Below, in pieces: positions 34,180-42,996 of a DNA stretch of 64,000 nucleotides. Every line of letters begins with the position of its first letter. Position 1 is the stretch's first letter. The notes beneath the pieces are model-generated. The model did no database searches. It saw nothing but the letters and a program-made list of their open reading frames with translations, and was not told where the DNA came from. The DNA is from Clostridia bacterium (lineage in GTDB: Bacteria; Bacillota; Clostridia; Lachnospirales; Lachnospiraceae): positions 248,001 to 312,000 of the forward strand of contig CAJTAT010000005.1 of the NCBI GenBank assembly GCA_910574475.1. The letters are read 5' to 3'. A program made the translations under genes and the position numbers.

Positions 34180-35487
34180 ATGTTTTCTAAAATTTTAATC
34201 GCAAACAGAGGTGAAATCGCTGTACGGATTATTCGGGCCTGTAAGGAAATGGGTATTGCTACCGTGGCAGTCTATTCAGAAGCGGACAAAAATGCTCTTC
34301 ACGTGGCCTTGGCAGATGAGAGCTATTGTATCGGTCCGGCAGAGGCAACAGAGAGTTATCTTCGGGAAGACAGAATCATCAGCGCAGCTCTTTTAGCAGG
34401 AGCCCAGGCCATCCATCCTGGCTATGGATTTTTGTCAGAAAATGCACATTTTGCAAGGATTTGCAGGAAAAACGGCATCGTATTTATCGGGCCTGAGCCG
34501 GAAAACATGGAGAAGCTAAGTGATAAAGCTCTTTTAAAAGAGCTTATGGCGGATACTGAACTTAAGGTAATACCAGGAACAAAAGCTGTAGCATCTGTGG
34601 AGGAAGCAAAAAAACTTGCCGGTGAGCTGGGATATCCAGTGATGCTGAAAGCCTGCGCAGGCGGCGGTGGACGGGGAATCCGGCTGATTCGCAGAGCTGA
34701 CGAGGTGGAAGAGGCCTATAGTCAGGCGGCCTCTGAAGCTTTAGCAGCCTTTGGCGACAGTTCCGTATACTTAGAGAAATACATTTTCCCTGCCAGGCAC
34801 GTAGAGTTTCAGATTATGGCCGATGAGACAGGAAAGGTAGTGTGTCTTGGAGAGCGGGATTGCTCACTTCAGCGGCGAAACCAAAAGCTTATCGAAGAGA
34901 CGCCATCTCCGGCAGTGGATACAAAGCAGCGGCAGAAAATTATGGAACTTGTGATTGACGCTGTAAGACAGATAGGCTATGTGGGCCTGGGAACTCTGGA
35001 ATTTTTGCTGGATTTTGAAGGAAACTTCTGGTTTATGGAGATGAATGTCCGTCTCCAGGTGGAACACTGTGTGACAGAGATGCTTACAGGCATTGATCTT
35101 GTAAAATGGCAGATACGCATTGCAGCGGGGATACACATACACTTTAGTCAAAAAGAGATTCGCCTGGAAGGCGCGGCCATAGAGTGTCGCATCAATGCGA
35201 AAAGCTGCGGTGAACTTCAAATGCTTCATGTGCCAGGGGGCCCCTTTGTGCGGTTTGATACGTGTCTTGTGGTTGGAACGGCTGTCACTCCCTATTACGA
35301 TTCTCTTGTTGGAAAGCTCATTGTCCATGCGGGAACCAGGGAAGAGGCTTTAAGAAAGATGCGTGCTGCTCTGTGTGAGTTGATTATAGACGGAATTCCG
35401 GTCAACATAGAAAAGCAGTTGAGAAATATTGACGATGAACGGTTTATATCTGGAAAATATGACTTAACATTTATGGGTAACAGGTGA
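34180..35487 (+). CDS. accC: Biotin carboxylase subunit of acetyl-CoA carboxylase
   Basis: ATP-dependent carboxylation of biotin on AccB using bicarbonate. The 435 residues form an ATP-grasp enzyme: ILIANRGEIAVRIIRACKEMG at the N-terminus, the glycine-rich loop ACAGGGGRGIRL and MEMNVRLQVEHCVTEM near the metal and bicarbonate site. It is slightly shorter at the C-terminus than the usual 445-450. accD follows 4 bp downstream. Confidence 0.95.
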   Translation: MFSKILIANRGEIAVRIIRACKEMGIATVAVYSEADKNALHVALADESYCIGPAEATESYLREDRIISAALLAGAQAIHPGYGFLSENAHFARICRKNGIVFIGPEPENMEKLSDKALLKELMADTELKVIPGTKAVASVEEAKKLAGELGYPVMLKACAGGGGRGIRLIRRADEVEEAYSQAASEALAAFGDSSVYLEKYIFPARHVEFQIMADETGKVVCLGERDCSLQRRNQKLIEETPSPAVDTKQRQKIMELVIDAVRQIGYVGLGTLEFLLDFEGNFWFMEMNVRLQVEHCVTEMLTGIDLVKWQIRIAAGIHIHFSQKEIRLEGAAIECRINAKSCGELQMLHVPGGPFVRFDTCLVVGTAVTPYYDSLVGKLIVHAGTREEALRKMRAALCELIIDGIPVNIEKQLRNIDDERFISGKYDLTFMGNR

Positions 35488-35491
35488 GGAA

Positions 35492-36343
35492 ATGGCATTG
35501 ATAAATTTTTTAAAACCGAAGAACAAATTAGAAGAGGGAGGGCGCACGGCGGCGCCTGTCCATGAGGATGAGGGGGAACCAGAAAAAAAGTGTCCCAATT
35601 GCCATAAAGACATCCCTCTAAGCCGCTTGTGGTCAAATGGGCTGGTCTGTACCTGTGGATATCATTTTCGGATGAAAGCACGCCAGCGAATTCACATGGT
35701 GACAGATAAAGGAAGTTTTCAGGAGCTATTTTCATCTGTGAAGTCAGGAAACCCCCTTCTCTTTCCAGGATACGGAGAAAAGTTAGAGACAATGCGGTCA
35801 GCCAGCGGAGAAGAGGAGGCGGTTATCTGCGGGGAAGCCCAGATCGGAAGGCAGAAATGTTGTATTTTTGTCATGGACTCCTATTTTATGATGGGAAGCA
35901 TGGGCAGTGCTGTGGGAGAGAAGATTGCCTCGCTCTTTGAATATGCTGCCGATCACCGGATGCCAGTCATTGGCTGGACCGTTTCGGGAGGAGCCAGGAT
36001 GCAGGAAGGACTTTTATCCCTGATGCAGATGGCGAAGACGAGCGCGGCCATTAAAAAGCACAGTGATGCAGGGCTTTTCTATATTGTCGTGCTGACAAAT
36101 CCCACCACAGGCGGTGTGACAGCCAGCTTTGCTATGGAAGGGGACATTATTCTGGCGGAACCAGGGGCAACCGTAGGATTTGCTGGAGCCCGGGTGATTG
36201 AGCAGACGACAAAAAAATCTCTCCCTAAGGGCTTTCAGACAGCAGAGTTTGTGTTAAACCATGGATTTATAGATAGCATTGTTCCCCGGAGGGAACAGAG
36301 AAAGCTGCTGGCGGAGCTTTTGAAAATGCACAGGGGAGGATGA
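35492..36343 (+). CDS. accD: Acetyl-CoA carboxylase carboxyltransferase subunit beta, altered zinc finger
   Basis: Together with AccA transfers CO2 from carboxybiotin to acetyl-CoA, giving malonyl-CoA. The 283-residue crotonase-fold protein carries GSMGSAVGEKI and PTTGGVTASFA in its core. The N-terminal zinc finger reads KKCPNCHKD and then GLVCTCGYHF. The first knuckle is CxxC as usual, but the second is CxC, one residue shorter than the CPxCGYH of most AccD proteins; the nucleotides (tgt acc tgt gga) leave no doubt about the reading. Zinc binding may still be possible with altered geometry. Confidence 0.94.
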   Translation: MALINFLKPKNKLEEGGRTAAPVHEDEGEPEKKCPNCHKDIPLSRLWSNGLVCTCGYHFRMKARQRIHMVTDKGSFQELFSSVKSGNPLLFPGYGEKLETMRSASGEEEAVICGEAQIGRQKCCIFVMDSYFMMGSMGSAVGEKIASLFEYAADHRMPVIGWTVSGGARMQEGLLSLMQMAKTSAAIKKHSDAGLFYIVVLTNPTTGGVTASFAMEGDIILAEPGATVGFAGARVIEQTTKKSLPKGFQTAEFVLNHGFIDSIVPRREQRKLLAELLKMHRGG

Positions 36344-36347
36344 GACA

Positions 36348-37199
36348 ATGGGTCAGAACCCTTATGACAGAGTAAAGCTTGCTCGTGACAACAGCAGGCC
36401 TACAGGTCTTGACTATATTAAAAATATTTTTCAGGGATTTATTGAGCTGCACGGTGACAGGCGTTTTGGCGATGATGCCGCTATTGTGGGAGGCCTGGCT
36501 TATCTGAATAAAAGCCCTGTGACGGTAATCGCCATTGAGAAAGGACACTCTGCAAAGGAGCGTGCTATGCGCAATTTTGGAGCACCTCACCCAGAAGGGT
36601 ATCGAAAAGCCCTGCGTCTTATGAAGCAGGCTGAGAAATTTGGCCGCCCTGTGATCTGTTTTATAGATACTTCTGGCGCATACTGTGGGATTGGAGCAGA
36701 GGAGCGGGGCCAGGGGCAGGCTATCGCAGAGAATTTGATGGAAATGACTACACTCTGTGTTCCCATCGTGTCTTTATTAGTAGGCGAGGGCGGGAGTGGA
36801 GGCGCTTTGGCTCTGGCAGTAGCCGACCGGGTGTGGATGCTTAAGAACAGCGTATACTCAGTCATTTCACCTGAAGGATGTGCCAGTATTTTGTGGAAGG
36901 ACCCATCCAAAGCCCCGGCTGCTGCCGCCAGTCTGAAATTGACGGCAGAAGATGCAAAGTCACTGGGCATTGTGGAACGCATTTTACCAGAAAAGGATTT
37001 GGGAACAAAAGCCTTTTATGAACGGATCCGTGCTCTTTTGAGTGAAGAAATTGGAAAGCTCTCGAAAAATCCAGATCTGATAGAAAAGCGTTATGAACGC
37101 TTTCGGCGGATGGGGGCTGTCACTGAGTTTGATATAGCAAGCGCAGCTACTTGGCCTGTAGCTTGCGGAAATAAAGGGATTAATTATGAGCATTTATAA
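36348..37199 (+). CDS. accA: Acetyl-CoA carboxylase carboxyltransferase subunit alpha
   Basis: Partner of AccD in the carboxyltransferase. It has 283 residues, with the AccA signatures RPTGLDYIKNIFQGFIELHGD, ERNFG-like AMRNFGAPHPEGYRKALRLM and the oxyanion-hole region VGEGGSGGALALAVAD. Its 3' end overlaps the start of the acyl-CoA synthetase gene by 14 bp, so that gene belongs to the operon. Confidence 0.95.
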   Translation: MGQNPYDRVKLARDNSRPTGLDYIKNIFQGFIELHGDRRFGDDAAIVGGLAYLNKSPVTVIAIEKGHSAKERAMRNFGAPHPEGYRKALRLMKQAEKFGRPVICFIDTSGAYCGIGAEERGQGQAIAENLMEMTTLCVPIVSLLVGEGGSGGALALAVADRVWMLKNSVYSVISPEGCASILWKDPSKAPAAAASLKLTAEDAKSLGIVERILPEKDLGTKAFYERIRALLSEEIGKLSKNPDLIEKRYERFRRMGAVTEFDIASAATWPVACGNKGINYEHL

Positions 37200-38814
37200 A
37201 AAGTTTTGTCAGGAAGTCTTAGATGAGTTTGGCGCTTTGAAAAATATAGAGCTTGATTACCCAGAGAATTTTAATTTTGGATATGATGTGGTGGATGCCA
37301 TTGCAGATCAAGATCCTGAGAAAAGGGCCCTTGTCTGGTGTGATATCAATAATGAGGAGCATATTTTCTCTTTTTCTGATATAAAACGGCTGAGTAACCA
37401 GGCTGCCAATGTGTTCAGAAAGGCTGGATTGCAGAGAGGCGATAGGGTCATGGTGGTATTAAAGCGCCACTATGAATATTGGATTGTGGCGGTGGCCCTG
37501 CATAAGCTGGGGATTACTATGATACCAGTGACACATATGCTGACTGTGGATGATTATGTCTACCGTCTGAAATGTTCCCAGGTAAAGGGAATTGTATGTA
37601 CCCTGCAAAACGATGCTTCTGGAAAGATTCAAGAGGCACGAAAGCAAGCAGAAGTTTCCTGCAGGTTATGGTGTGTGCAGGGAGAGTGGGAAGGATTTGA
37701 AAATCTCACAGAAGAGATGGAGAAAGAGGACTGTGTGCTTTCTCGTCAGCATACATTGGTCACAGATCCCATGCTACTATATTTTACTTCGGGGACCACA
37801 GGCTATCCCAAAGGTGTGATTCATGATTTTTCCTATCCTTTAGCCCATATTGTAACGGCAAAATACTGGCAGCAGGCAGAGGATGGGGGACTACATTTTA
37901 CTGTGGCCGAGACTGGATGGGCCAAAGCATCCTGGGGCAAAATCTACGGGCAATGGCTGGTAGGGAGTGCTGTCATGGTATATGATTTTGATAACTTTGA
38001 TCCCAGACAGCTTACAGGGATTATCAATCACTATAAGGTGACTTCCTTCTGTGCGCCTCCCACCGTATACCGGTACCTGGTTCGCAAAGGGATTCCTTCT
38101 ATGCCAAGTCTACGGCATGCCTCTACTGCAGGGGAGATGTTGGCGCCGGAAGTATTTCGGCTTTTTACTCAGCAGACAGGAATTCCTCTCTGTGAGGGGT
38201 ATGGGCAGACAGAGACAACACTGCTTATGGCAAACTTTAAAGGGCAGGAACCAGTGGAGGGGTCTCTGGGAAGAGTCTCTCCTTTCTACCATATTGAGCT
38301 GCGGGATAAAGGCGGAAACCCTGTACCTGTGGGGGAAATTGGCGAGATCGTGATTGTTCCGCCAGAGAATGGGAGACAGACAGGTATTTTCACAGGATAC
38401 CTCCACAAGGAGGAACAATATGAATACGTATGGCGAGGCGGAGTGTATCATACAGGAGACTCTGCCTGGCAGGATGAAAATGGACTGTACTGGTTCCACG
38501 GACGATTTGACGATATTATTAAGACAGGAGGTTTCCGGGTAGGACCTTATGAAGTGGAAAATGTTTTGATGGAACATCCAGGAGTGGTGGAATGTGGCGT
38601 CGTGGGAATTCCCGATTCTCTCAGGGGGCAGGCCATTAAGGCAGTTGTCGTCCTATCAAAGAAGTATTCGCCTTCACGCCATTTGGAGAAGGAGATGAAA
38701 GATTTCTGTAACAGTCAGCTGGCAGAGTACAAATGGGTTCGCAAGATTGAGTTTGTAAAGGAACTACCAAAGACCATCAGTGGAAAGATCCGCAAAGTGG
38801 AGCTGCGAGGTTAG
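37186..38814 (+). CDS. AMP-dependent acyl-CoA synthetase
   Basis: Activates a carboxylic acid to its CoA thioester through an acyl-AMP. The 542-residue ANL-superfamily enzyme has the P-loop LLYFTSGTTGYPKGV, the A5 region CEGYGQTETT, the A7 region YHTGDSAWQDENG and the C-terminal lysine in KTISGKIRKVEL. It most resembles medium-chain or acetyl-CoA synthetase-like enzymes. The 14-bp overlap with accA ties it to the fatty-acid operon, where it may feed short acids such as acetate or branched acids into chain synthesis; this is inference. Confidence 0.88.
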   Translation: MSIYKKFCQEVLDEFGALKNIELDYPENFNFGYDVVDAIADQDPEKRALVWCDINNEEHIFSFSDIKRLSNQAANVFRKAGLQRGDRVMVVLKRHYEYWIVAVALHKLGITMIPVTHMLTVDDYVYRLKCSQVKGIVCTLQNDASGKIQEARKQAEVSCRLWCVQGEWEGFENLTEEMEKEDCVLSRQHTLVTDPMLLYFTSGTTGYPKGVIHDFSYPLAHIVTAKYWQQAEDGGLHFTVAETGWAKASWGKIYGQWLVGSAVMVYDFDNFDPRQLTGIINHYKVTSFCAPPTVYRYLVRKGIPSMPSLRHASTAGEMLAPEVFRLFTQQTGIPLCEGYGQTETTLLMANFKGQEPVEGSLGRVSPFYHIELRDKGGNPVPVGEIGEIVIVPPENGRQTGIFTGYLHKEEQYEYVWRGGVYHTGDSAWQDENGLYWFHGRFDDIIKTGGFRVGPYEVENVLMEHPGVVECGVVGIPDSLRGQAIKAVVVLSKKYSPSRHLEKEMKDFCNSQLAEYKWVRKIEFVKELPKTISGKIRKVELRG

Positions 38815-38830
38815 AAAAAAAGCTCTGTCA

Positions 38831-38859
38831 TTGTCTGGCTGTCATTTTTGTGGTATGAT
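38831..38859 (+). promoter_or_regulatory. Promoter of the PAS-winged-helix regulator
   Basis: TTGTCT (38831-38836), 17-bp spacer, TATGAT (38854-38859), 49 bp before the ATG at 38908. No terminator is seen after the acyl-CoA synthetase, so read-through from the fatty-acid operon into the regulator is also possible. Confidence 0.5.
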
Positions 38860-38907
38860 AACAAGGACAAGATAAAAGAATAGGCGTTTCATATAGCAGG
38901 AGATGAT

Positions 38908-40908
38908 ATGAAAAATAGCTTGGATAATGTGGAAGAGATACTGAATTGCCATATTAGCGGCTTTCATCAGTATGTGTTGCAGAAACCGGTTCACTTGGCC
39001 TTTGTCAGCCAGAACTTTTGTGAGATAACCGGCTACAGGCAAGAAGAGCTTTTAAGCGAAAGTATAGATTTATATAAGTCTTTGATACATCCTGCGGATA
39101 GCAGGGTGTATTCTGACTTTCTACAAAAACTGGCAAGGAAGGAACAGACAGTCACAGTACAGTATAGGATTATCTGTAAAGACAAAAAGGTAAAGTATGT
39201 AACGGACACAGCCACATCCAAATGCCGGGAGGATGGAATCCTTGTGGCTTATTCTGTTTTGACAGATATTACTTCTGTAAGCAAAGAGAACCGGGAGCTA
39301 CAGTTTTTGAAAGAGACAATTCCCTGTGGTTTTGTGAGATATACCTGTGAAAAGCAGCCTAAAGTTACATACGTGAATGAACAGATGTTGAAAATCCTGG
39401 GGTTTTCAAAGGAAAATGAGGGAGAGGCTGATGATCAGGAGTTTTACAGGGACAATATTTATCTGATGATTCCTATGGAGGAACGGCGGCGGTTTTCTTG
39501 CTTTTTACAACAGGTGTATAAGAAAGGAGTACCTGTTGCAGGTGAAGTGACAGTCCTTCGTCGGGACGGGACAAAGGCTCATCTTTACGGATGGGTTACA
39601 AAGTGTGTCAATGAGCAGGGGGAAGAGGAGTTCCAGAGTGTTTGTATGGATGTGACGGAAAAATATCGGACCAGTAAAGCAAACAAGACGGAGCAGTATT
39701 TGAACGCACTGACAGAAGTCTATGATAAGATTTTTGAGTATAACTTTTCCAATAAGACAGTGAAATATATCCATGGAAAAGAATCTGGTACCTTTGGAAG
39801 GATTCAAAATATCCCTATGCACATGGAGGAGGCCACAAAGCAGTGGATGGAAAATACGGTAGTGAAGGAGGACAGGGAGAAGGTAAGGAACTTCTTTTTC
39901 AATATTTTCAAGCATAATTTTGGGGAAGATGATAAAAGGCCGCCTCAAATTCATTTTCAGGCGCGATCTGCTGATGAGAGAATCTTAGACTATATGGGTA
40001 TCTTTTTAAAAGTTGACAGGTCTGTAAGCCTGTTTTGCTTAAGAAGCATATCCGACAGGAAGGAGACAGAAGCCCTGCGGGATGAAAACGCCTTTCTGAA
40101 AAATATAAATAAAAATATGCAGGAATTGGTAATGCGCTTTTCCGACGGTATTGTAGCCTTTGAGTTGAAAAATGACCAGGTAAAGCCCCTTTATGCCAGT
40201 GATAATGTATGCAATTTTTTCGGATATACAAAAGAAGAATGGGTGCTTATGATGGAGGAAAGCCATTCCATAAAGAAGTTTGTATCTCAAAGTGGAGTTG
40301 CCTATGAGGATTTTGAGGAGCTTTTGGAAGCCGGAGAGGCAGACTTTACTTATGTGGATACAAAGACGGGAGCCTTTCACAGAGTCAAGGCCATCTGTTC
40401 CCAGAAATGTTCTGATGATTTTTCAACCCGATATGTGATGCTGTACAGCCTCAATGATAAGATACAGTTGTCAGAGACGGAAGCTGAGGGAGCCAGAATT
40501 TATATCCGAACCTTTGGGTACTTTGATGTCTTTGTGGACGAGAAGCCCATTGCATTTCGAAATAAAAAGTCAAAAGAATTATTTGCCCTGTTGGTTGACC
40601 GCCGGGGAGGGTTTATCTCTTCGGAGGAGGCGATCAGTTTCTTGTGGGAAGATGAGACAGTGAACAATGTGACCCTGGCTAGATATCGGAAGGTGGCATT
40701 GCGATTAAAGAATATTCTGGAAGAATATGGAATTGCAGATGTGGTAGAATCTATAGACGGGAAGCGCCGCATTGTGACAGAGAAGGTTCGCTGTGATTTG
40801 TATGATTATCTCTCTCAAAAGGAAGATTATGTTCAACTTTTCAAAGGAAGCTACCTGACGAATTATAGTTGGGGGGAAATGACACTGGGAGAATTGCTTC
40901 ATGAGTGA
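38908..40908 (+). CDS. Multi-PAS sensor fused to a SARP-type winged-helix domain
   Basis: A 666-residue soluble one-component regulator. Four PAS-like modules can be placed at about 15-125, 135-250 (DVTEKYR at its end), 260-385 and 395-505. The C-terminal region from about 525 is an OmpR/SARP winged helix: YIRTFGYFDVFVDEKPIAF, KSKELFALLVDRRGGFIS, EAISFLWED and LARYRKVALRLKNIL. A short tail (LFKGSYLTNYSWGEMT) resembles the start of a BTAD segment. There is no receiver and no kinase, so signals would be sensed directly by PAS domains. Winged helices of this class bind 11-bp-pitch direct repeats, as found upstream of acpP; control of that operon is a hypothesis. Confidence 0.82.
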   Translation: MKNSLDNVEEILNCHISGFHQYVLQKPVHLAFVSQNFCEITGYRQEELLSESIDLYKSLIHPADSRVYSDFLQKLARKEQTVTVQYRIICKDKKVKYVTDTATSKCREDGILVAYSVLTDITSVSKENRELQFLKETIPCGFVRYTCEKQPKVTYVNEQMLKILGFSKENEGEADDQEFYRDNIYLMIPMEERRRFSCFLQQVYKKGVPVAGEVTVLRRDGTKAHLYGWVTKCVNEQGEEEFQSVCMDVTEKYRTSKANKTEQYLNALTEVYDKIFEYNFSNKTVKYIHGKESGTFGRIQNIPMHMEEATKQWMENTVVKEDREKVRNFFFNIFKHNFGEDDKRPPQIHFQARSADERILDYMGIFLKVDRSVSLFCLRSISDRKETEALRDENAFLKNINKNMQELVMRFSDGIVAFELKNDQVKPLYASDNVCNFFGYTKEEWVLMMEESHSIKKFVSQSGVAYEDFEELLEAGEADFTYVDTKTGAFHRVKAICSQKCSDDFSTRYVMLYSLNDKIQLSETEAEGARIYIRTFGYFDVFVDEKPIAFRNKKSKELFALLVDRRGGFISSEEAISFLWEDETVNNVTLARYRKVALRLKNILEEYGIADVVESIDGKRRIVTEKVRCDLYDYLSQKEDYVQLFKGSYLTNYSWGEMTLGELLHE

Positions 40909-40920
40909 GGAGGTGAGGTA

Positions 40921-41691
40921 TTGGTTAAAGTCAGAGACAGAAAGGGCATTTGGCCCTTTTTTGAATCCTGGGAGGAGACTATGATTTGGTCCTGCCTGCA
41001 GGGAATTATGGGGGAGCTTTATACGGACGACCCAGAGAAGCCTACAGCAGCAGTGGCCAGATTAGGAGATTTTGCATTTTTTGCAGGAGAGCCAAATCTG
41101 GAGTTGATTTCCTGTGTGCCTGAGAAATGTGGAAAACAGTTTATGATTTTCGTTCCCCAAAATACAGTCTGGAGAACCATGATAGAGGGGCATTATGGGG
41201 AACAGGCCAAGACCATCTTGCGCTTTGCCACAAAAAAGGAAAGGGATATGTTTGACAGGGAACAACTAAATTCTCTGGCGACCCGTCTGCCAGCCGGCTA
41301 TGAAATGTGCCTGATAGATGAAGAAATTTATGATAGGTGCAGTTCAGAGGAATGGAGCCGGGATTTGGTGTCAAATTTTCAGAATTACGAAGAATACCAT
41401 AGGCTAGGACTTGGCGTCGCAGTGTGCAGGGACGGGCGTGTGGTATCAGGGGCTTCCTCATACTCCAGGTATCAGGAGGGAATTGAGATTGAGATAGATA
41501 CAAAGGAAGAATACAGAAGGAGAGGTCTTGCATCTGCATGCGGCGCAGGCCTTATCCTGGAATGTCTGAAGCGGGGGCTGTATCCCAGCTGGGATGCACA
41601 CAGCAGGCAGTCCCTTTCTCTGGCTGAAAAGCTGGGATATCAGTATAGTCATGAGTATTCGGCGATTGAAATATGGAAGGCAGACAGATAA
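40921..41691 (+). CDS. GNAT acetyltransferase (PF12746-like)
   Basis: It has 256 residues. The C-terminal half is a GNAT domain: GLGVAVCRDGRVVSGASSYS, the acetyl-CoA loop EYRRRGLASACGAGLILECL and SLSLAEKLGYQYSHEYSAIEI. The N-terminal half is an extra domain typical of the group sometimes annotated GNAT acetyltransferase 2. The start is a TTG at 40921 with gaggtgagg upstream; the next ATG lies 60 bp inside. It follows the PAS regulator by 12 bp and is probably co-transcribed. The substrate is unknown. Confidence 0.8.
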   Translation: MVKVRDRKGIWPFFESWEETMIWSCLQGIMGELYTDDPEKPTAAVARLGDFAFFAGEPNLELISCVPEKCGKQFMIFVPQNTVWRTMIEGHYGEQAKTILRFATKKERDMFDREQLNSLATRLPAGYEMCLIDEEIYDRCSSEEWSRDLVSNFQNYEEYHRLGLGVAVCRDGRVVSGASSYSRYQEGIEIEIDTKEEYRRRGLASACGAGLILECLKRGLYPSWDAHSRQSLSLAEKLGYQYSHEYSAIEIWKADR

Positions 41692-41701
41692 ACAGAGGTC
41701 A

Positions 41702-42727
41702 TTACCTTGTAGTTTCTCTGCGGATTAAGACGGGAGCCACAATTTTGTGAATGGGCTCTGCCAAGGGGGTAGGTTTGCGTTTCTTTCGCTCGGCCATTTG
41801 TGCGGACAAAAGCTCCATGGTTTCCCAGGCAATCAGGGGAATCTGCTGACCTACAGTGCTTGTGGGGATCACAGCCTCACTGGAGATAGGTGAATTGTCG
41901 AAACCGATAATCTGCCAGGCGTCAGGAAGTTTTCCGTATTTTCGGACTAAAAGGTTTAATAATACATTGGCATGGGTATCGTTTGACATAAACATACCCT
42001 TTTTTTTGGCTGGATATTTTGCCTCCAGTGTCTCCAGAATCTGGGAGAGACTGGAGTGATTTTCCTCAAAAGTATTGCCCAGCTCCGCCAGTATTAGTTC
42101 GTGGGGCAGATGGTATTCCTGGCAAGTAGTAAGAAAACCCTGGATACGTCCATAAGCTGGAGTATCTTTGGAAATATTTGCATTGATGTGGATCAGAATA
42201 TCACAATTGCTTTTCTGAAGCAGACTTGTGGCCTGCACTCCACCCATATAATTGTCGGTAGTGACACTGCAGATATATTGATCCTCCCGCTCGATGCCCA
42301 CAACAGGAATATTGTAGGCAGCCAGTTCTTTGGAGGGGATGGTGGGGCTTAAGACAATGAGGCCTTCAATATTATAAGCCAGAAGTTCTTCAATATATTT
42401 TCTCTCTACATCTTTATTTTCATTTCCGGCAAAGACCAGGAACTTGTATCCATAGGTTTCGTAGGTAGAAAGAATCTGGTTAAGCATTTCCGAATAATAA
42501 TGCATGTAAAGGTTTGGAATGATGATTCCTACAAATTCGCTCTTTCCGTTGGCAAGAATCCGCGCTACTTTATTTTCTTTATAATTAAGGGCAGTGAGTG
42601 CCTCTGCAATTTTCTGCTGATTTTCCAGTGTGAGAGAATCGGGATTGTTAAAATAACGGGAAATTGTAGTTTTAGAAAAATGGGTGTACTCTGCAATATC
42701 TGCAAAAGTTACTTTTTTTGATTTCAT
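41702..42727 (-). CDS. LacI-family transcriptional repressor of the fructan operon
   Basis: A 341-residue regulator: N-terminal helix-turn-helix VTFADIAEYTHFSKTTISRYFNN (about 4-26), hinge, then a sugar-binding domain (VGIIIPNLYMHYYSEMLNQI, IIGFDNSPIS, PTSTVGQQIP). It lies divergent from an ABC importer and a GH32 enzyme. Two identical palindromic sites lie in the intergenic region, one in front of each gene set, so it probably represses the transporter operon and its own synthesis until a fructan or sucrose-derived ligand binds. The start ATG is at 42727. Confidence 0.92.
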   Translation of the reverse strand: MKSKKVTFADIAEYTHFSKTTISRYFNNPDSLTLENQQKIAEALTALNYKENKVARILANGKSEFVGIIIPNLYMHYYSEMLNQILSTYETYGYKFLVFAGNENKDVERKYIEELLAYNIEGLIVLSPTIPSKELAAYNIPVVGIEREDQYICSVTTDNYMGGVQATSLLQKSNCDILIHINANISKDTPAYGRIQGFLTTCQEYHLPHELILAELGNTFEENHSSLSQILETLEAKYPAKKKGMFMSNDTHANVLLNLLVRKYGKLPDAWQIIGFDNSPISSEAVIPTSTVGQQIPLIAWETMELLSAQMAERKKRKPTPLAEPIHKIVAPVLIRRETTR

Positions 42728-42766
42728 GGAAATGTTTTACTCCTTCTTTCCAGTGTTACTGAATTT

Positions 42767-42824
42767 AGTATAGCAAATGTAAAAAAGGAAATCAACCTGA
42801 AAATAACCGGTTACAATACCGGTT
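42767..42824 (-). promoter_or_regulatory. Promoter and upstream operator of the LacI-family gene
   Basis: Minus strand: TTGATT (42795-42790), 17-bp spacer, TATACT (42772-42767). Just upstream of the -35 lies operator 1, AACCGGT-N6-ACCGGTT (42805-42824). The position next to, but not over, the promoter suggests mild autoregulation or DNA looping with operator 2, about 124 bp away. Confidence 0.65.
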
Positions 42825-42888
42825 TTGTGCAGGTTGCATAAATTGGGGCCGCTATTAATGTCAGATCTCACGAAAGTTAAATTATGTA

Positions 42889-42948
42889 TTGACAAACAGG
42901 CAATTTGAGATTATGATTTTCTTAAAGTAACCGGTTACTTTACCGGTT
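42889..42948 (+). promoter_or_regulatory. Promoter and operator of the ABC-GH32 operon
   Basis: TTGACA (42889-42894), 17-bp spacer, TATGAT (42912-42917), followed by operator 2, AACCGGT-N6-ACCGGTT (42929-42948), which extends to GTAACCGGT...ACCGGTTAC. The operator covers the region right at and after the predicted start of transcription, the classical place for repression. It is the same 7-6-7 palindrome as operator 1. Confidence 0.78.
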
Positions 42949-42996
42949 ACATAAACGGTTCCTGTAAAGGAAGGAACATAAAAAGGAGGAAGGAGA

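Noticed and set aside
42805-42948. CcpA cre sites
   Set aside because: The palindromes AACCGGT-N6-ACCGGTT do not fit the cre consensus; they fit the adjacent LacI-family regulator.
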